From Prostheceraeus crozeri (Eukaryota > Platyhelminthes > Polycladida > Euryleptidae): DNA of 64,000 bases. Position numbers and translations under genes: made by a program. The notes below the pieces were generated by a model. That model was not told the origin of the DNA and did not search any database. It saw only the letters and a program-made list of their open reading frames with translations. The DNA is taken from NCBI GenBank assembly GCA_907163375.1, contig CAJQUW010012914.1, positions 27,426 through 91,425 of the forward strand, given 5' to 3'. This document shows positions 13,303-25,182 of this stretch, one piece after another. Position 1 is the first letter of the stretch; every line of letters starts with the position of its first letter.

Positions 13303-15366
13303 ATACCCACAAACATTGCAGCAGTGCCAAACTTGTCATCAGTATTTCAAACAAAATCCAGGAACTGATTGCTGATTAAGATGTTTACTAAGACGTTATG
13401 AAAAAATAGTTATCTGTCGATTGCGAACTCTTGAGTGGATAATGAATAGAAGCCATACTGACTTCAGTAAATAGTATGACATCGAATATACGTGTATGGT
13501 TTTTGCCATTACATGCATTTGCTGATGCTGAACAGCGACGTAGTAGCAAATATTCTTTTCATGCTGGATATTTCACTCTCTCCCATAGGATTTTAAATTT
13601 ATTAATTGTTCATTAGGCGCTGTGAGTGAGTAACAACTTTGTGCCACGAATTTAGGAAAGCATTGTGTAAAGGATAAAGTTTAAAGGCAGCTCATCATTG
13701 TATAAAAGTTTTGATTTTATTATACCTGATTGAGAGTTCGGATCTAAAATTCTTCGTCATGCTTAGCATGAAAATGTGACAGCCAGAGCCGCCATTGATA
13801 TACTACAGATCCTCATCTAGCGTTTTGTAGCCTCATATCGAGAGGCACAATTTCTGTATTTTCAATGCATCCGGTAACTCTATGGTAGCACGGCTATGTT
13901 CAAGGCCTTTCATTTTATGATGAGCACACTCCTGCACCTACTACTGGGTTGTTGATTTTGCATTCCTTACACGGATAGCGTACTGTACATCTGAATTGTC
14001 AAGAGATTGTCAATTAGCAGTTATTGCATGCGTTAGACGATGGCGGAAGAATGTAGTCATATGGGATGCCGATAGAAGTGCATTAATCAAGTAATTAACG
14101 AAAATAAACTAGTCGCGCTTTCATGGTCGGTTCGTTCATAATCGTCTGAGGCAGCTATCCATGATCTAAAAATCATCTTGACTTTGCTATTGAGTATAAT
14201 TGCACATATATGCAGTGTTTGATATTGTAATTATCTTTTCTGCGCTAGAGATGTGCATTCGAGTGGATCGGGCGCGGGTCAATTTGAAAAGAATTGTGAT
14301 AATGAAATCGAATGGCTCTTTTTGAAGCACCCTGTTCTTCGCTCTTTTTTTGCTCACAGCTTTATTCATGTGCAGAAATATACTCTGCTATATTGGTATG
14401 AAAGTATGAGAATTTAACGCAGTTGCAGCTAATGGGACGTACATTTTTAGTGTAATTGCTAGGTGTAGAAAATATAGGTGGTCAATATATTGTGGGAAGC
14501 GAGATGAATTGTCGCTAAATGACTGACAAGTTTTAAGTTGCGCGGCATAGAGTTTCTTTCATTCTGTATAAATGCGCATTTCATCTCATTTGTAATTTCT
14601 GTTATTTGTGTTGACAAAGGGTCTGGACCCTAAACGTCCGCTGCTACAAATAAGGATTTTTATTTGTTGATTTGTCTGGCATTAAATTAGAGGGAGAGAC
14701 CACCTATGTTTTCTACATCGAAATTAATTGCACTAATAATGATAAATTAATAGTGAAACTTTTTGATTTGAGTCCAAGCTCAAGTTATTGCTCAATATCT
14801 TCTTAATTTGAAACTCCCTCATGTACATGTAATTATAATAAAATGTAGACACCTTGTTCACTCCACTGCCTCTTCCATCATGTTGTAATATTGCTGATAC
14901 TTTGAAATTAAATTGTGTTTCATGCTATAAAGAAATACGCATCTGATAATACGTCTGCACTAATCGAAGCAGCAGTAATGTAGTTGATTCGTGCCCCTCA
15001 AACGAAACTCGATGTTTACTCGGTTGTATTTCTAAGAAAGAACAAAGAAGCAATATCCCGAGAATTGAGTTCCAAATGATGCGAATCTTCAATTTCTACT
15101 TTGAAGTTTGTGCACAACTCTTGCCAATTTCTGACTTAGTTTGTCTTTGAAAATCACTCAACCTCGATTCATTTATGATATGAAAAAGCGAAATTAGAAA
15201 TGATCAAATGTTGTTTCACTGTTTGTATCAGGTTCTTTTAAGGATTTACGAAGTGTATTATTCACCTGCCTCAGATTTGAAGGAGAGCCAGACGGACTAT
15301 TTCTGTAATCACGTGAAACTTGTTTACGATATACAACTGCTAGAGATAGGTGACGGAAAGCTAGAA

Positions 15367-15595
15367 GCGAGTGAAAAGACAATCCTTTTTTCACTATCAC
15401 GGTTCATTCCCGCAACTATTACAAGCCTTGTATGCACTGCTGTCTCTGTAGTTTTGTTCTTTATTTTTTTTCTTCTTTTTATTTTTGTATTTTTCTCTGT
15501 ACATCAAGACAGTGATAGCTATATGCACGAGAATAAATAATTTGTTTGTATTATATTTCGGGTCTAGTTATAGGCCGGATTCGGGTCCGTATCCC
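15367..15595. repeat. Partial copy of the 55.5-kb hAT family
   Basis: From about 15367 this matches 56009-56254 closely, including the TTTTTTCACTATCACGGTTC block, GCTATATGCACGAGAATAAA and TTTCGGGTCTAGTTATAGGC, and it ends in ATCCCTG. The 56.2-kb copy is the right part of a hAT element with an 8-bp target duplication. Here the left terminus is not recognised, so this is a truncated or internally rearranged member. The 110-aa open frame across it is not a gene. Confidence 0.65.
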
Positions 15596-15685
15596 TGGTT
15601 TAGATACAAGTATTTTCAATCCTGCCTCAATTTTATTCCATCTAAGCTTCTCGCACCGGTGCATCGAAAATTTTAAAAGTTTCAC

Positions 15686-15705
15686 TGAAGCACTATTAAG
15701 TTATG
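15686..15705 (+). repeat. 20-bp target-site duplication, left copy
   Basis: The string TGAAGCACTATTAAGTTATG occurs here and again at 16156-16175, exactly bracketing the truncated LINE between them. Confidence 0.9.
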
Positions 15706-16155
15706 CTCAACTCACCTTGCTCACCTTGAAAGGCCTTGTCCCAGTGAAGGGGGGTCCCTCTTCCATCTCGAGCGGTCTAATGCATCCACGGTTCAGGCTC
15801 CAATGATCTTAATGTCCTCCATCACCTGGCGCTCCCATGTTTTCTTTGGTCGCCCCCTGTTTCGTGGCCCTAGCACAGGCATTCCCAACGCTAGCCGGGT
15901 CTGGTGTTCGCGAGGTCTATGTACCACGTGCCCGTGCCACCTAAGTCTGTGCCACCGCATGATCCCATCAATCGGATGAATCCCGAGTGCTCCGCGAACG
16001 TCTTCATTCATTATCCTATCTTTTCTTGTTACCCCGAGGATGATTCGCAACATACGTATCTCTGTTGCGGCGATTTTTTGACGATTTTTCTCGTTGACTG
16101 CCCAGCACTCGCTTCTTTACATCATCACTGGTCGCACCATGGTTGTGTGTAAAGT
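15706..16155 (-). mobile_element. 5'-truncated LINE, C-terminal ORF2 tail
   Basis: The minus strand carries one frame with the C-terminal region of a non-LTR retrotransposon polyprotein. Seen in order are the segments TMVRPVMM, a stop, SECWAVNEKN, EIRMLRIILGVTRKDRI, LRWHGHVVHRP, RGRPKKTW and a second stop before DALDRSRW. All are standard in LINE ORF2 tails downstream of the RT domain. A perfect 20-bp target duplication brackets the 450-bp insert. The 3' end on the minus strand finishes in a short GGTGAG-type repeat, like the microsatellite tails of RTE/CR1-type LINEs. The copy has two stops and is dead. Confidence 0.9.
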
Positions 16156-16175
16156 TGAAGCACTATTAAGTTATG
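16156..16175 (+). repeat. 20-bp target-site duplication, right copy
   Basis: It is an identical partner of 15686-15705 and marks the 5' truncation point of the inserted LINE. Confidence 0.9.
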
Positions 16176-17324
16176 GGCGAAATTTCCTTGCATTCGAGAT
16201 AGATGTGTGATAGTCAACAACATCAAAATTTCGAAGGTATCAATCTCTCACAATAAATGTTTATATTTTCAAGAAATCAATGCAAATTTTATAGACACAC
16301 ACATGACTCTCATCATACTTAACCAGCACGCCTCTATGATAGTTCAAATGGAATTCTTCAAAACTGGATAAAGCAGAAATTACATAGATATGCAACAAAA
16401 GGTAAACAATTGCAATGACTAGATTGCTAAGTAATTGCCGAACGGGAGGTCGGGTTTTTGATTGATTTTAAAAGTCTATATAGAAAAGGAAGAGCATAGT
16501 TTGAACTCATCAGGAAATATAGTAAGATTTGAAGCATTTTCATCGTGATTTACAAATTGCTATGCAAGAAGGTCAACATCTCCACAGTACTTGGCTTTTA
16601 GCAGCATCTCTGTAATGCGTTTATGTGACCGGATTCCAAAAAATTCTTTCGGATGGATCGCTGGCTGCTGTAATGCTACGATAGTTTACATCTTAGCACG
16701 AGGAGCAACAGCAGGGTACGCAGTATTCACCATGGATTCTGAGGTCGTGGCAATTAAGATTTCGGGGCCGAAGATGATCTGTCATGAACTCGAATTATCT
16801 AATTTTCGTCAATTTTCTCATTTTTCTTCTGCATCAGAAAGTGCCGCAATGTGGAGCCGTAATTTTCAAAAAGTTTCATTATCATGATGCAGAAATTTAA
16901 AGCTTGAATTGAATTGATTGATGGAATTGACTAATCTTTTTTATTTGGATTAATTATACTGTCTGTTATAAACAATTTCTCTCCAATTTTTGTGTGACTA
17001 AGACAACAAATAAAATGAAATAATTTCAATTGAAACTATACAGTAAAATGTCAACCCGATCGAAATTCGCGCATTTCGGTTCACCAATCCCAGAACCGGT
17101 GCACCGCGCACAGCCCTAGTAATTAGCCAGATCAACTCAGGATAGCGGAATTATGTCAGTTGAACTATATCATGTCATGTAAGATTATTATCATAGGTAT
17201 ACATTATCAGATGTGCGAAGTTCATTTTAAAAGCTTCCTTATCATAGAGGATTCATCAAATTTTTTCTTCACATAGAAAAAGGAATGGTAATTTGGTTTC
17301 ATCGATTTATCATGTCGCCTCTTA

Positions 17325-18032
17325 GTCCGGCAGCCAGAACGAGTTTCTGCAGGGAACGAGGCCGAAAATGAAACTTTCACAGAAAGATGTACACCCTATG
17401 CCTACTACGAATCTGCACGTCTGCCGAGTTCTAGTGAATTTCTCTTCTTGTCAGACAGGATCGAGGAGAAACACATATTAATCCAATGGGACGCAGATTG
17501 CAGTTTTTGGTTAAAACGAAATTTTCTATATTTTCTCTTATCAACTGAAAAGTACTAATTCTAGAGCCATAATTTTTGACATGTCTTCAGGTCATGTGTA
17601 TGTGATTTTATCATGCTTCTGATTGGCGATGCATACGACAATGTGGTTCAATGTGGATAAAGTGGGCCAAATTATTGGTGCGTGCCGACAGTAGTGGGCT
17701 TGTCAAATCTGAATGCATGTAGCTTCATAGATAAATGTTCATGAATCTGATAAGAAATGACCTGAAGACATTCCATGTCAAAAATTATGGCTATAGACTT
17801 AGTACTTTTCAGTTAATAAGAGAAAATATAGAAAATTTCATTTTTGCCAAAAACTGCAATCTGCGCCCAATTGGATTAACATGTGTTTTTCCTTGATCGT
17901 GTCTGACAAGTAGATGAACTAATTAGAAGTCGGCAAACGCGCAGATTCGTAGTAGGCATAGGGTGTACATCATTCTGTGAAAGTATCACTTTCGGCCTTG
18001 TTCCCTGCAGAAACTCCCTTTGGTTGCCGGAG
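17325..18032. mobile_element. 708-bp foldback MITE with TA duplication
   Basis: Two arms of roughly 280 bases (17325-17605 and about 17745-18032) are reverse complements at high identity. The termini are GTCCGGCAGCCAG and CTCCGGCAACCA, each next to a TA dinucleotide (17323-17324, 18033-18034) that fits a TA target duplication. That suggests a Tc1/mariner-superfamily or similar DNA transposon derivative. It encodes no protein. Related copies are at 7147, 24412 and 47889. Confidence 0.88.
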
Positions 18033-19925
18033 TATCTGCTAAGAATGAACATTTGATAAAATGCAGCATACCCCTACGTAATTATATTACAGCAATATTC
18101 ACTTTATTAATGAGCTAGTGCCTCATATGACGATAATGAGTGAACTTAACATCTCAAGTTGTGAATGCAGCATTAATTTCTGTTCATCAGTCTTTGTGGT
18201 TGTCTACGTGGTCGAATGCTGTTCATCAGCTATTCGAGAATTGTTTGACGGAAAATTGCTTCTTTAACATGTCCGTTCCACTTCAATTTCCTGTTGCTAT
18301 TATTTTGATATTCCTCTTGCTTGATATTGGTTGCTGATAGCGGTTTGATATGATGTCATTTCCTGCTTATAGCCACAATGTGATTTATGAACACTCGCAT
18401 TTCGCGCTTCTTTCCTTGTCATACCACATACAATGTTCATGCGTGAAAAGATGCAAGACTTGTAGTCGTAGCACTAAAAGAGTGGGAGGTTTTAATTGCA
18501 CCAGGACAGTGAACTTAGTTTTACAGTAATTACAGAGACTTCACCGCTGAAATGACAATGCTATTATTTTACCACATTATTGATAATGCATTTCAAATAC
18601 TTAATCATTATTTACCATAAACATTTGGCTTTAAGAAAGACGTCATATCAGGACAGCATACCTAAGAAACAATTCTCATGAGATATTGTCCTTAAACAAA
18701 ACTGTCGGAAAACTTTCGCTCTAGTTGGCTTTATGACGTTATGGGTCAAGTACCTTACCCTCTTCAACCTCTAACCGTCAAATATTTGCATGGAATGACA
18801 AGCGTCCAACTTTGTGACGAGAGCGAAGACTCGCATTCTTGAATATCAAATATGCTCTTGTATTCAAGTATTATTATTTCAGAGATATGTAAATGAAATG
18901 TTTACTTGCAATTGTTGTTTGGATTCGGATATATTTCTACTTGACATGCTACTACTTCTTAATAAAATGTCTTCAAGTTACACAGACTTGTGCAAGCAAC
19001 GAATACCAAGTTTTAAGTACACTACTATTTGTATTGATTTTTGGTTGTGCATTATGTTCAAGAGGTGTTCAGAAACATACGCTATATCCTTATAAATTCA
19101 ATATGTTCTTGTCGTTTTATCATAATTTCAAATCGGCAGACATCAAATGGGCCTGATTTTCCAGCACGTCTCGGGTTTGTTTTATCGACATCATTCATAC
19201 CAGGCCCTGTTCGGTCCACTCATTTCTACCCACTTGACCCGTATTAGATTCATTTGCGAGGTATTTGATGTATAGTGCTAAAATTTGCATCAAGGCGCAT
19301 TGGAATTACTTCTAGGAGCGATAATCTTTACACATTCGATAATTTCAGATTTTGTGTGGGATATTTTTTAATTTTGTTAATGTTTTGAGGTGCCGCCTTG
19401 TATTTGAAAGATATGCTAAATTTAGACGTTTGAAGATAGATATCAATATTGTTCTCAAAATCCACATAATGTATCCCTTAATATTTTACTTGTATAGCAG
19501 CATATGTAGTGGCAGTCAAGTAGTCCAGTCTCTTAGCTGAAAGATGGATGGTTGTAAAATGCCTGATAGGTATTTAACACATTTGCGATATCTAGATTTT
19601 AGAAAGTTTTACTGATCAGGAGAGCAAGTAAGTACCCTACTAAGAAGTTCATTATAGTGCTTAAAATGTTATGTTTACAACGCAGGTCTGAAACTCATTA
19701 GACTAGTAAATAAGTCATTACGCGTAACATGTTATCGCAACACGAATAGTTGCATTGTATAATGTTAATAGGTTGCTGATCTGGAGTGCCGTAGGTCTAC
19801 CATTCATGCATTCTATGATGAAAAAAGAACGCTATAAGATGACTAAATAATGTCTATGACGATCAAAGTCTGAAACATCCGATAAAGAGATGCCAACCGA
19901 CGTCCTAGACCCGACAGACCGATTT

Positions 19926-19965
19926 TTAGTAAGCCGGCCACCGGCCCCGGCCGATTCCAATCCTG
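19926..19965. mobile_element. Fragment of the CCGGCC hAT element end
   Basis: A 40-base GC-rich patch with GCCGGCC, CCGGCCCCGGCCG and a TTCCAATCCTG terminus matches the right end of the element at 12442-13302, with a few changes. The left portion is missing. It sits 118 bases upstream of a LIMK kinase exon. Confidence 0.6.
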
Positions 19966-20083
19966 TATTATTATCTACAACAATATCTCGCGGTGTAATA
20001 CATACTGAAAGCTTGATAATGCTATTTGTATATGAAAATACGTTCATTGACTTCATCGTGAATCATTTCATTTTCCCTTGCAG

Positions 20084-20348
20084 TGATAGAACTTTCCACC
20101 CTAACCACAGTGAAGATTTATATGACATCGAAGATCATCACATACGACGAATGGCGAGAACAGGCTCATTCACCAGTGGGGATCTTCCTCGTCTCTTTCG
20201 ATTAGAAGATTTCGAGGAATGCGAGGTGCTCGGAAGCGGTGCCTTCGGACGGGCTGTGAAAATGCGACATCGTAATTTCAACCGATTTTATGTCATTAAA
20301 GAGCTGCTGGAACATCGAAAAGCGAGCGAAGAAAACCTTCTACAAGAG
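20084..20348 (+). CDS. LIMK: LIM kinase, kinase N-lobe exon (P-loop and catalytic lysine)
   Basis: It enters at TTGCAG (AG at 20082-20083), taking one base to finish the serine codon begun at 3511, and leaves at GAG|GTAAAG in phase 0. It encodes a basic/serine linker tail and then the start of a protein kinase domain. The glycine-rich loop reads LGSGAFGRAVKMRH (LIMK: LGKGCFGQAIKVTH). The catalytic-lysine strand reads FYVIKELL (LIMK: VMVMKELI). The preceding LFRLEDFEECEV stands where LIMK has IFRPSDLIHGE. Phase, length and motif order all support a genuine exon. The kinase phosphorylates cofilin in known LIMKs; that substrate is inferred from family. TESK kinases are the nearest alternative, but the catalytic loop at 55.3 kb is LIMK-type. 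Confidence 0.9.
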
Positions 20349-21048
20349 GTAAAGAAGAGTTTTTTGCAACGATGGCACGATTCGAGTGCTCGCACTGTGT
20401 TGTAAGAAAGCAGAAAGGGGATCGGATATCTCGCCATTATACGTAAAAGTCTATTTTTTTATTATCACTTCCGCCTTCAAAGGAAAGGGGAATGACTAGA
20501 AACTAGAATTAGTCCTTATGTCTCCCTTGTTTTATCACGAATCATCCTTGGGTGCTGATACAACTCCCTACAATCGTGAACGCAAAAACGGCCCTCTAAA
20601 GGGAGTACCATAATCTCTAATTTCAGCTATAAATATAAATCGATCCTCATACCCACTAGTTATTTTCACTTCAATTTTATGTTACCCGTCACGCTGGCCA
20701 TTTAGGACGGGAGCTACTGACACTTCATAAATTCGCGCACAAAGGGCTTAATAGCATGGATTTGTAGATCTTGAAAGGCTGAATACAAAAATTAAATCCT
20801 TAAGTGTCACAGCAAGTCGCATTCGGTTATATGTAAGGTTAAAGGATTCCCATTGGAATCCAATGATAAAATTCAAGAAATATCTATGGAATGTGAAACA
20901 TTTGGGGATTTTCGTACATTTTTTCTTGCAGAAAAGAAACTATTTATCAGAATGCCATGAAATTTGAAACATGATTGAGTTCAGAACATCAACTTCAGTA
21001 TAAAAGTTGAAGTGAGTCACATGATTCAGTATTTGATGTGTGAGATAC

Positions 21049-22636
21049 TCTACAAAATGAGTAAATTTCATGTTTTGACTTAATTTTATCGATTTTACCC
21101 TGAATGAGTCATTGAAACGCCTTGACACCTCAAAACTGTTGCAGATTGCCATGGATGGACCAAATGTTAATCAAGCGACACTTCGCTTGATGAAAGAGGG
21201 TCGAGAGCACGAAACTGATTTCCTTGAGATGGGAACTTGTTCTCTGCACATTGTTGATGGAGCTTTACGCACTGGAGACAAAAGTATCAACATCATGAAG
21301 TTCGTGCGTAGCTGCTGGGAAGTTTTCAAAAATCTTCCGTCACGACGGGCAGATTGCCTGCACTATTCGGTGACAAAAATTCCTAAAGTTCCGCCAAAAT
21401 ATTGTGCCACTCGTTGGATTGAAAATGTAGCTGTCACTGAAAAAGTTATTGAGGAAATCCCAAATCTGGAGGCTTACGTCGAAAATGTCACGAAATTCAA
21501 GAAGGAACCTGATTCGAACTCGTACAAAACGATGAAGGAAATGTTGAAAGATCCTCTACTGAAGGCAAGATTGTGCATCTTTGTTACGGTCGCCAGAGAC
21601 TTGGAAACTTTTCTTGTCAGATTCCAAGCAGATAGGCCGATGGTACCGTTCCTGTTTGAAGCTTTTGAAGTCATCATAGATACTCTCTTGAAGCGTTTCG
21701 CGAAGCCTAGTGTCATGAACACTCGATCCACAGCTCAAAAATTGAATATTCCGATGACTCAAGATAGCTTCAAGGACTTGAAGGACATTGACATTGGATT
21801 TGCTGCGAAATCCGTGATTCGAGCGTGTGGCTCGCGCATATCTGACAAGCAAATAATCGATTCCTTGACGGCTTCCAGAGAATTTCTCAAGGGAATCTTT
21901 CTGAAGTTGCAGAAAAGGTGCCCGTTGAAGTGTCCTCTAGTGCAAGGTTCTGCATGTCTGGATCCATTGATCATGGCCTCGGAAAGTGCGCGGAAATTCG
22001 TTCTTTTGGATCATGCACTGAATGAGTTGGTTGCTAGCAAATGGATTTCGGGACTTGATGCTAATCAAGTGAAGCGTCAGTACGAAACAGTGACAACAAA
22101 ACAGAAAGTGACCCTTCTTCGATCGTTCAATGAAAGTGCTGATCGACTCGACACCTTCCTGTTGCAATGCCTGCATGATGATTCCAACGGTTCCTCGCAA
22201 TTTCCGCATCTTTTGAATTTCATGCGCATCATCTTGTGTCTGTCTCATGGCCAAGCCTCTGTTGAGCGAGGTTTTTCTGTTAACAAAGATACTATAGTAG
22301 AAAATCAGAAAGAATAGTCCCTCGTTTCCCAAAGGATCATCCAAGATCATAGACGTCATCCAAAGATCAAGGATCATCTAGATCATCCAAAGGATATCCA
22401 AGAGCAATTTACGGTGGAGATGCGCGAAAGTTTGAGGTCACAAAGAGGATGATCCTGTCAGCTAGAAACGCGGCTGCTCTCTATCGAGAAGCGAGAAAAG
22501 AGGAAGCGAAAAATTCTGCATCGTGTTCAAAAGAAAGCCATGAACGAAAACGGGAGATGATAGAAATCAAAGAAAAAGAAACTTTTGCTTGAAATTGACC
22601 AAATCGATGAAGATATAAACGTATTGAAAAAGTAAT
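21049..22636 (+). pseudogene. Broken hAT-related transposase gene
   Basis: A frame of about 400 codons, open from about 21091 to the stop at 22315, encodes a protein with MDGPNVN near the start, a METGTCSLHIVDGA-like segment (here EMGTCSLHIVDGALRTG), PSRRAD, KYCATRWIEN and, near the end, SHGQASVERGFSVNKDTI. These are signatures of a widespread hAT-related transposase family in invertebrates; the last is the C-terminal dimerisation-type segment. The gene is dead. Upstream residues continue in frame but with stops. The TAG at 22315-22317 lies within the conserved VENxKE...SQR segment. Coding resumes beyond it, is then disturbed by tandem ATCATCCA/GATCATC duplications (22335-22395), and a further frameshift near 22585 precedes a terminal EIDQIDED helix. 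No terminal repeats were found. Confidence 0.82.
22335..22395. repeat. Short tandem duplication inside the transposase pseudogene
   Basis: Several imperfect copies of GATCATCCAAAG and GATCAT lie in a row where the transposase would be conserved, probably from slippage after the gene died. Confidence 0.6.
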
Positions 22637-23922
22637 CACTCTGACATGTCTTAGCGCAATTATTTTTGCTTATTCTGTTTTAATCAGGTTGCTTTACACA
22701 CAGGGTCGATTTTTTGCCAACTAAAACCAGTGGTTAAAATCAGACACACCTACACACACAATGTGTCAATAATCACAGGATATCATTTTTCAAATCCTCT
22801 TGAACATTGGACGATAATTGATGAACTTAAATGTTGAATACCGTACCTTAACCAATTTTTATCACTGAGGCTAATATGAGAGTAACAAATTGACCCTTGT
22901 GCAGTGTAATATCCGTTCTTGCATTTTTATACTTCGTTAACAGGGTAAGTCTTTTTTGCCATCTTGTTTTCTCCTTCCCAGAGGTCTATAATTTTTACTA
23001 GTCAGTACTACTTTGTTATTCAGTTTAAATCATTTTTACGGGTTGTTTTTAATGACCGGTTTTTGTATCACACAATCATGATGATTGTTATCAATATACG
23101 ACCTACTGTGTTAAACATTATTTTATTTTACGTTCTATCTTTTCATGTACCGTGCATAACTAGGAGAACTACATGGCTATTATCTGTTTCCATACTGATT
23201 TCTTTCCATCAACCGCACAGAAATGAATATATCTAGGCATCATAACATGGAAACTACCTTGAATTGAGACTCGATCAAACCCAAAAGGCGACCTGGAATT
23301 TTTTTTGAGTTACCTGGAAAAACCTGGAAAAGTCAGGGAAAATGAAAATCCGAAACCGTTATACACCCTGCGTTATCACAAAGAAGACTGAAGTCTGCAA
23401 TCTGCCAAGTCAATCGTACCTATCTTTGACTCAATGTTTCGCCCTGGTAAATTCATCAAAGGGAAATATTATTCACACTCCTCACGATCTAAATTTACTG
23501 ACTGTATACGTCCAATACGGTGTCAATGATTTAGTTCGTCAGAATTCAGGCTTGAATTTGCATTACGTTCTATGGAAAATGGATCTTTTTTGCCCCTCGT
23601 GACTTGTTCTAAGCGTGACCATCAGTATTAAAGATGTCATCTCTAGACCAAACAACGCAGACAAAGCAGCACCATTGCCCCACAGGACCAGCTAAACAGC
23701 ATTCGTTAAACATGGTACTTTTGAAGAAAAAAAACAGTTTGGCTGGTTAGCGGTGTTTTCATTTTTTTCTCTTATGATTGAAGTTTGTTATTCTTACTAA
23801 GATGCATTCGTGTGCAGTTACATCTTCGTGGCTCAGCCGTTTTACATTGTTACAATAATATTTTTCAAAACGAATTGAGATTTCATGTTTTGTTAGTATC
23901 AAGTATTCTCAAAATGTTGCAG

Positions 23923-24010
23923 ATATCCGTTTTGAAGAATTTGAAACATCCGAATGTCTTGAGATGCGTTGGAGTTGTTCTTCGAGACAAATGTTTGGGC
24001 ATTGTTACAG
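23923..24010 (+). CDS. LIMK: LIM kinase, kinase exon (alpha-C to hinge)
   Basis: It enters at TTGCAG (AG 23921-23922) in phase 0 and leaves after 24010 at G|GTATGT with one base of the next codon. Its 29 codons include VLKNLKHPNVLRCVGVVL and CLGIVT. These align residue for residue with VMRCLEHPNVLKFIGVLY and the LNFIT that precede the LIMK hinge. The join to the previous exon (LLQE then IS) falls exactly where LIMK has LKE then VK, so no exon is missing between them. Confidence 0.92.
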
Positions 24011-24411
24011 GTATGTTTATATTTTCACTTTATTCATCTTCGCTTATTGTTTTTTATATTATATTACATTAGCAGTGCTTACATGAAGTGAATAATGCTT
24101 GTAGAAGCAATATTTGTAACTGTTGGTTACAGAACATGTGATGATCGAGGTCTCATATCGATATCAGTCAAGAGTTATGTAACACAACCATTGTACTGTC
24201 ATTTGTTGTAGTGTTTGCAAGCGGTTTATAAAACGCTGAGGATTAATTTCTTTAGCATTCATTAGCAGCTGTCAGATGTCTATCTATTGAGTGCTTCCGA
24301 CATGTGCATAGACATCTGACACTTAAACAATGAAATCTGATATATGCGGAAATCTTAATACCCAGATTCAGGGCATCAGCGGTCCTACTTATGCAACAAC
24401 GGCGATCGATA

Positions 24412-25182
24412 GTCCGGCCGCCAGCACGAGTTTCTGAGGGGAATGAAGATGAAAATGGGACTTTTACTGATTGATGCACACCCTGTGGCTACTACGAACA
24501 TGCGTGTCTGCCGAGTTCTACCCGGCTCCTTTTCTTGTCAGACAGGATCAAATACATGCAAATCCAGTAGGAAGCACACATTGAAGTTTTCTGAAAAAAT
24601 GGCATTTGTCTGTTCTTTCCCGGATTATGTAAGAAGTACTTAGTTTAGGAAAAAGTTTGAATCGCTCCCTTTGTGCGACGTAAAGCTTTTCTTTTAAATT
24701 ACAAAAAACGCGTCGGGCGAATTTTTCTGTAATTTTAAAATATAACTTTGCATCGTACAAAGGGAGCTATTCAAACTTTTTCTTTTGCGACCAAGCCTAG
24801 ACTCAAAATTGTTGGTATGGAAGTCTTCAAGTCATGCAATCATGCGCTGATATTCCTTTGTCAATGAAGCTGAGGACATTCAGATTCAACAAGCATTAAT
24901 AATGTCAGTAAATCGAACAAATTTGATTAAAGCTAAACCAAATTTTTGCAGAAATCACCGATCAGCAGTTGCTGTTAGCATGAAAACAGTATATGCATTG
25001 CGCACATGATAGGAAATGACCTGAAGGAATTCCATGCTAAGAATTATAGCTCTAATCAGACGAAGCGTAGAAAATCTCACTTTTACTGGAAGAGAGAAGA
25101 GTAACTAGAAAGAATTTGGTAGATGCGCAGATTCGTAGTTAAGTAGAGCATGCAACATTCATTCTCTCATCGAAGTCTCCTG
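24412..25182. mobile_element. Foldback family copy with nested MITE
   Basis: The left end GTCCGGCCGCCAGCACGAG follows a TA. The left-arm blocks match 17325-17600, and blocks from 24830 to 25170 match the interior and right arm of the 7147 and 17325 copies (AGCAAGCATTAAT-like block, CACCGATCAG, GAAATGACCTGAAGG). The right terminus is eroded. A separate 134-bp inverted-repeat MITE is inserted at 24649-24782. Confidence 0.72.
24649..24782. mobile_element. 134-bp inverted-repeat MITE nested in a foldback copy
   Basis: The arms GAAAAAGTTTGAATCGCTCC and its near complement extend over about 55 bases each and almost meet in the centre, so the whole element is essentially a hairpin. The sequence is absent from the sister foldback copies at 7147 and 17325, which is why it is read as an insertion. 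Confidence 0.75.

Larger units (their letters stand above)
3513..20083 (+). other. 16.6-kb LIMK intron
   Basis: This is non-coding by the splice assignment. It carries a tRNA-SINE (5.39 kb), a degenerate foldback (7.14 kb), the hAT element at 12.44 kb, a repeat copy at 15.37 kb, a LINE tail at 15.7 kb and the foldback at 17.3 kb, all listed separately. In 3513-5385, 5531-7140, 7650-9557, 9733-12433, 13311-15366, 16176-17322 and 18035-19925 I find no supportable gene. Open frames there are short, without family motifs, and often overlapped by frames of similar size on the other strand. A 19-bp inverted repeat (ATCGGTTGATATA and its complement) lies at about 11836-11917. Confidence 0.6.
20349..23922 (+). 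other. 3.6-kb LIMK intron
   Basis: It contains the broken hAT-type transposase gene at about 21.05-22.64 kb. The flanks 20349-21050 and 22640-23922 hold no recognised gene. A patch near 23290-23340 with repeated CCTGGAAAA is probably another repeat fragment, unclassified. Confidence 0.5.

Noticed and set aside
15208-15540. 110-aa frame with a hydrophobic tail
   Set aside because: The second half is repetitive sequence shared with the hAT element at 56 kb, and the tail is a T-rich run.
16591-16887. 98-aa frame
   Set aside because: The composition is ordinary, no motif or splice logic is seen, and it lies within the LIMK intron.
22964-23236. 90-aa hydrophobic frame resembling a membrane protein
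   Set aside because: The T-rich composition explains the hydrophobicity, and there is no gene context.
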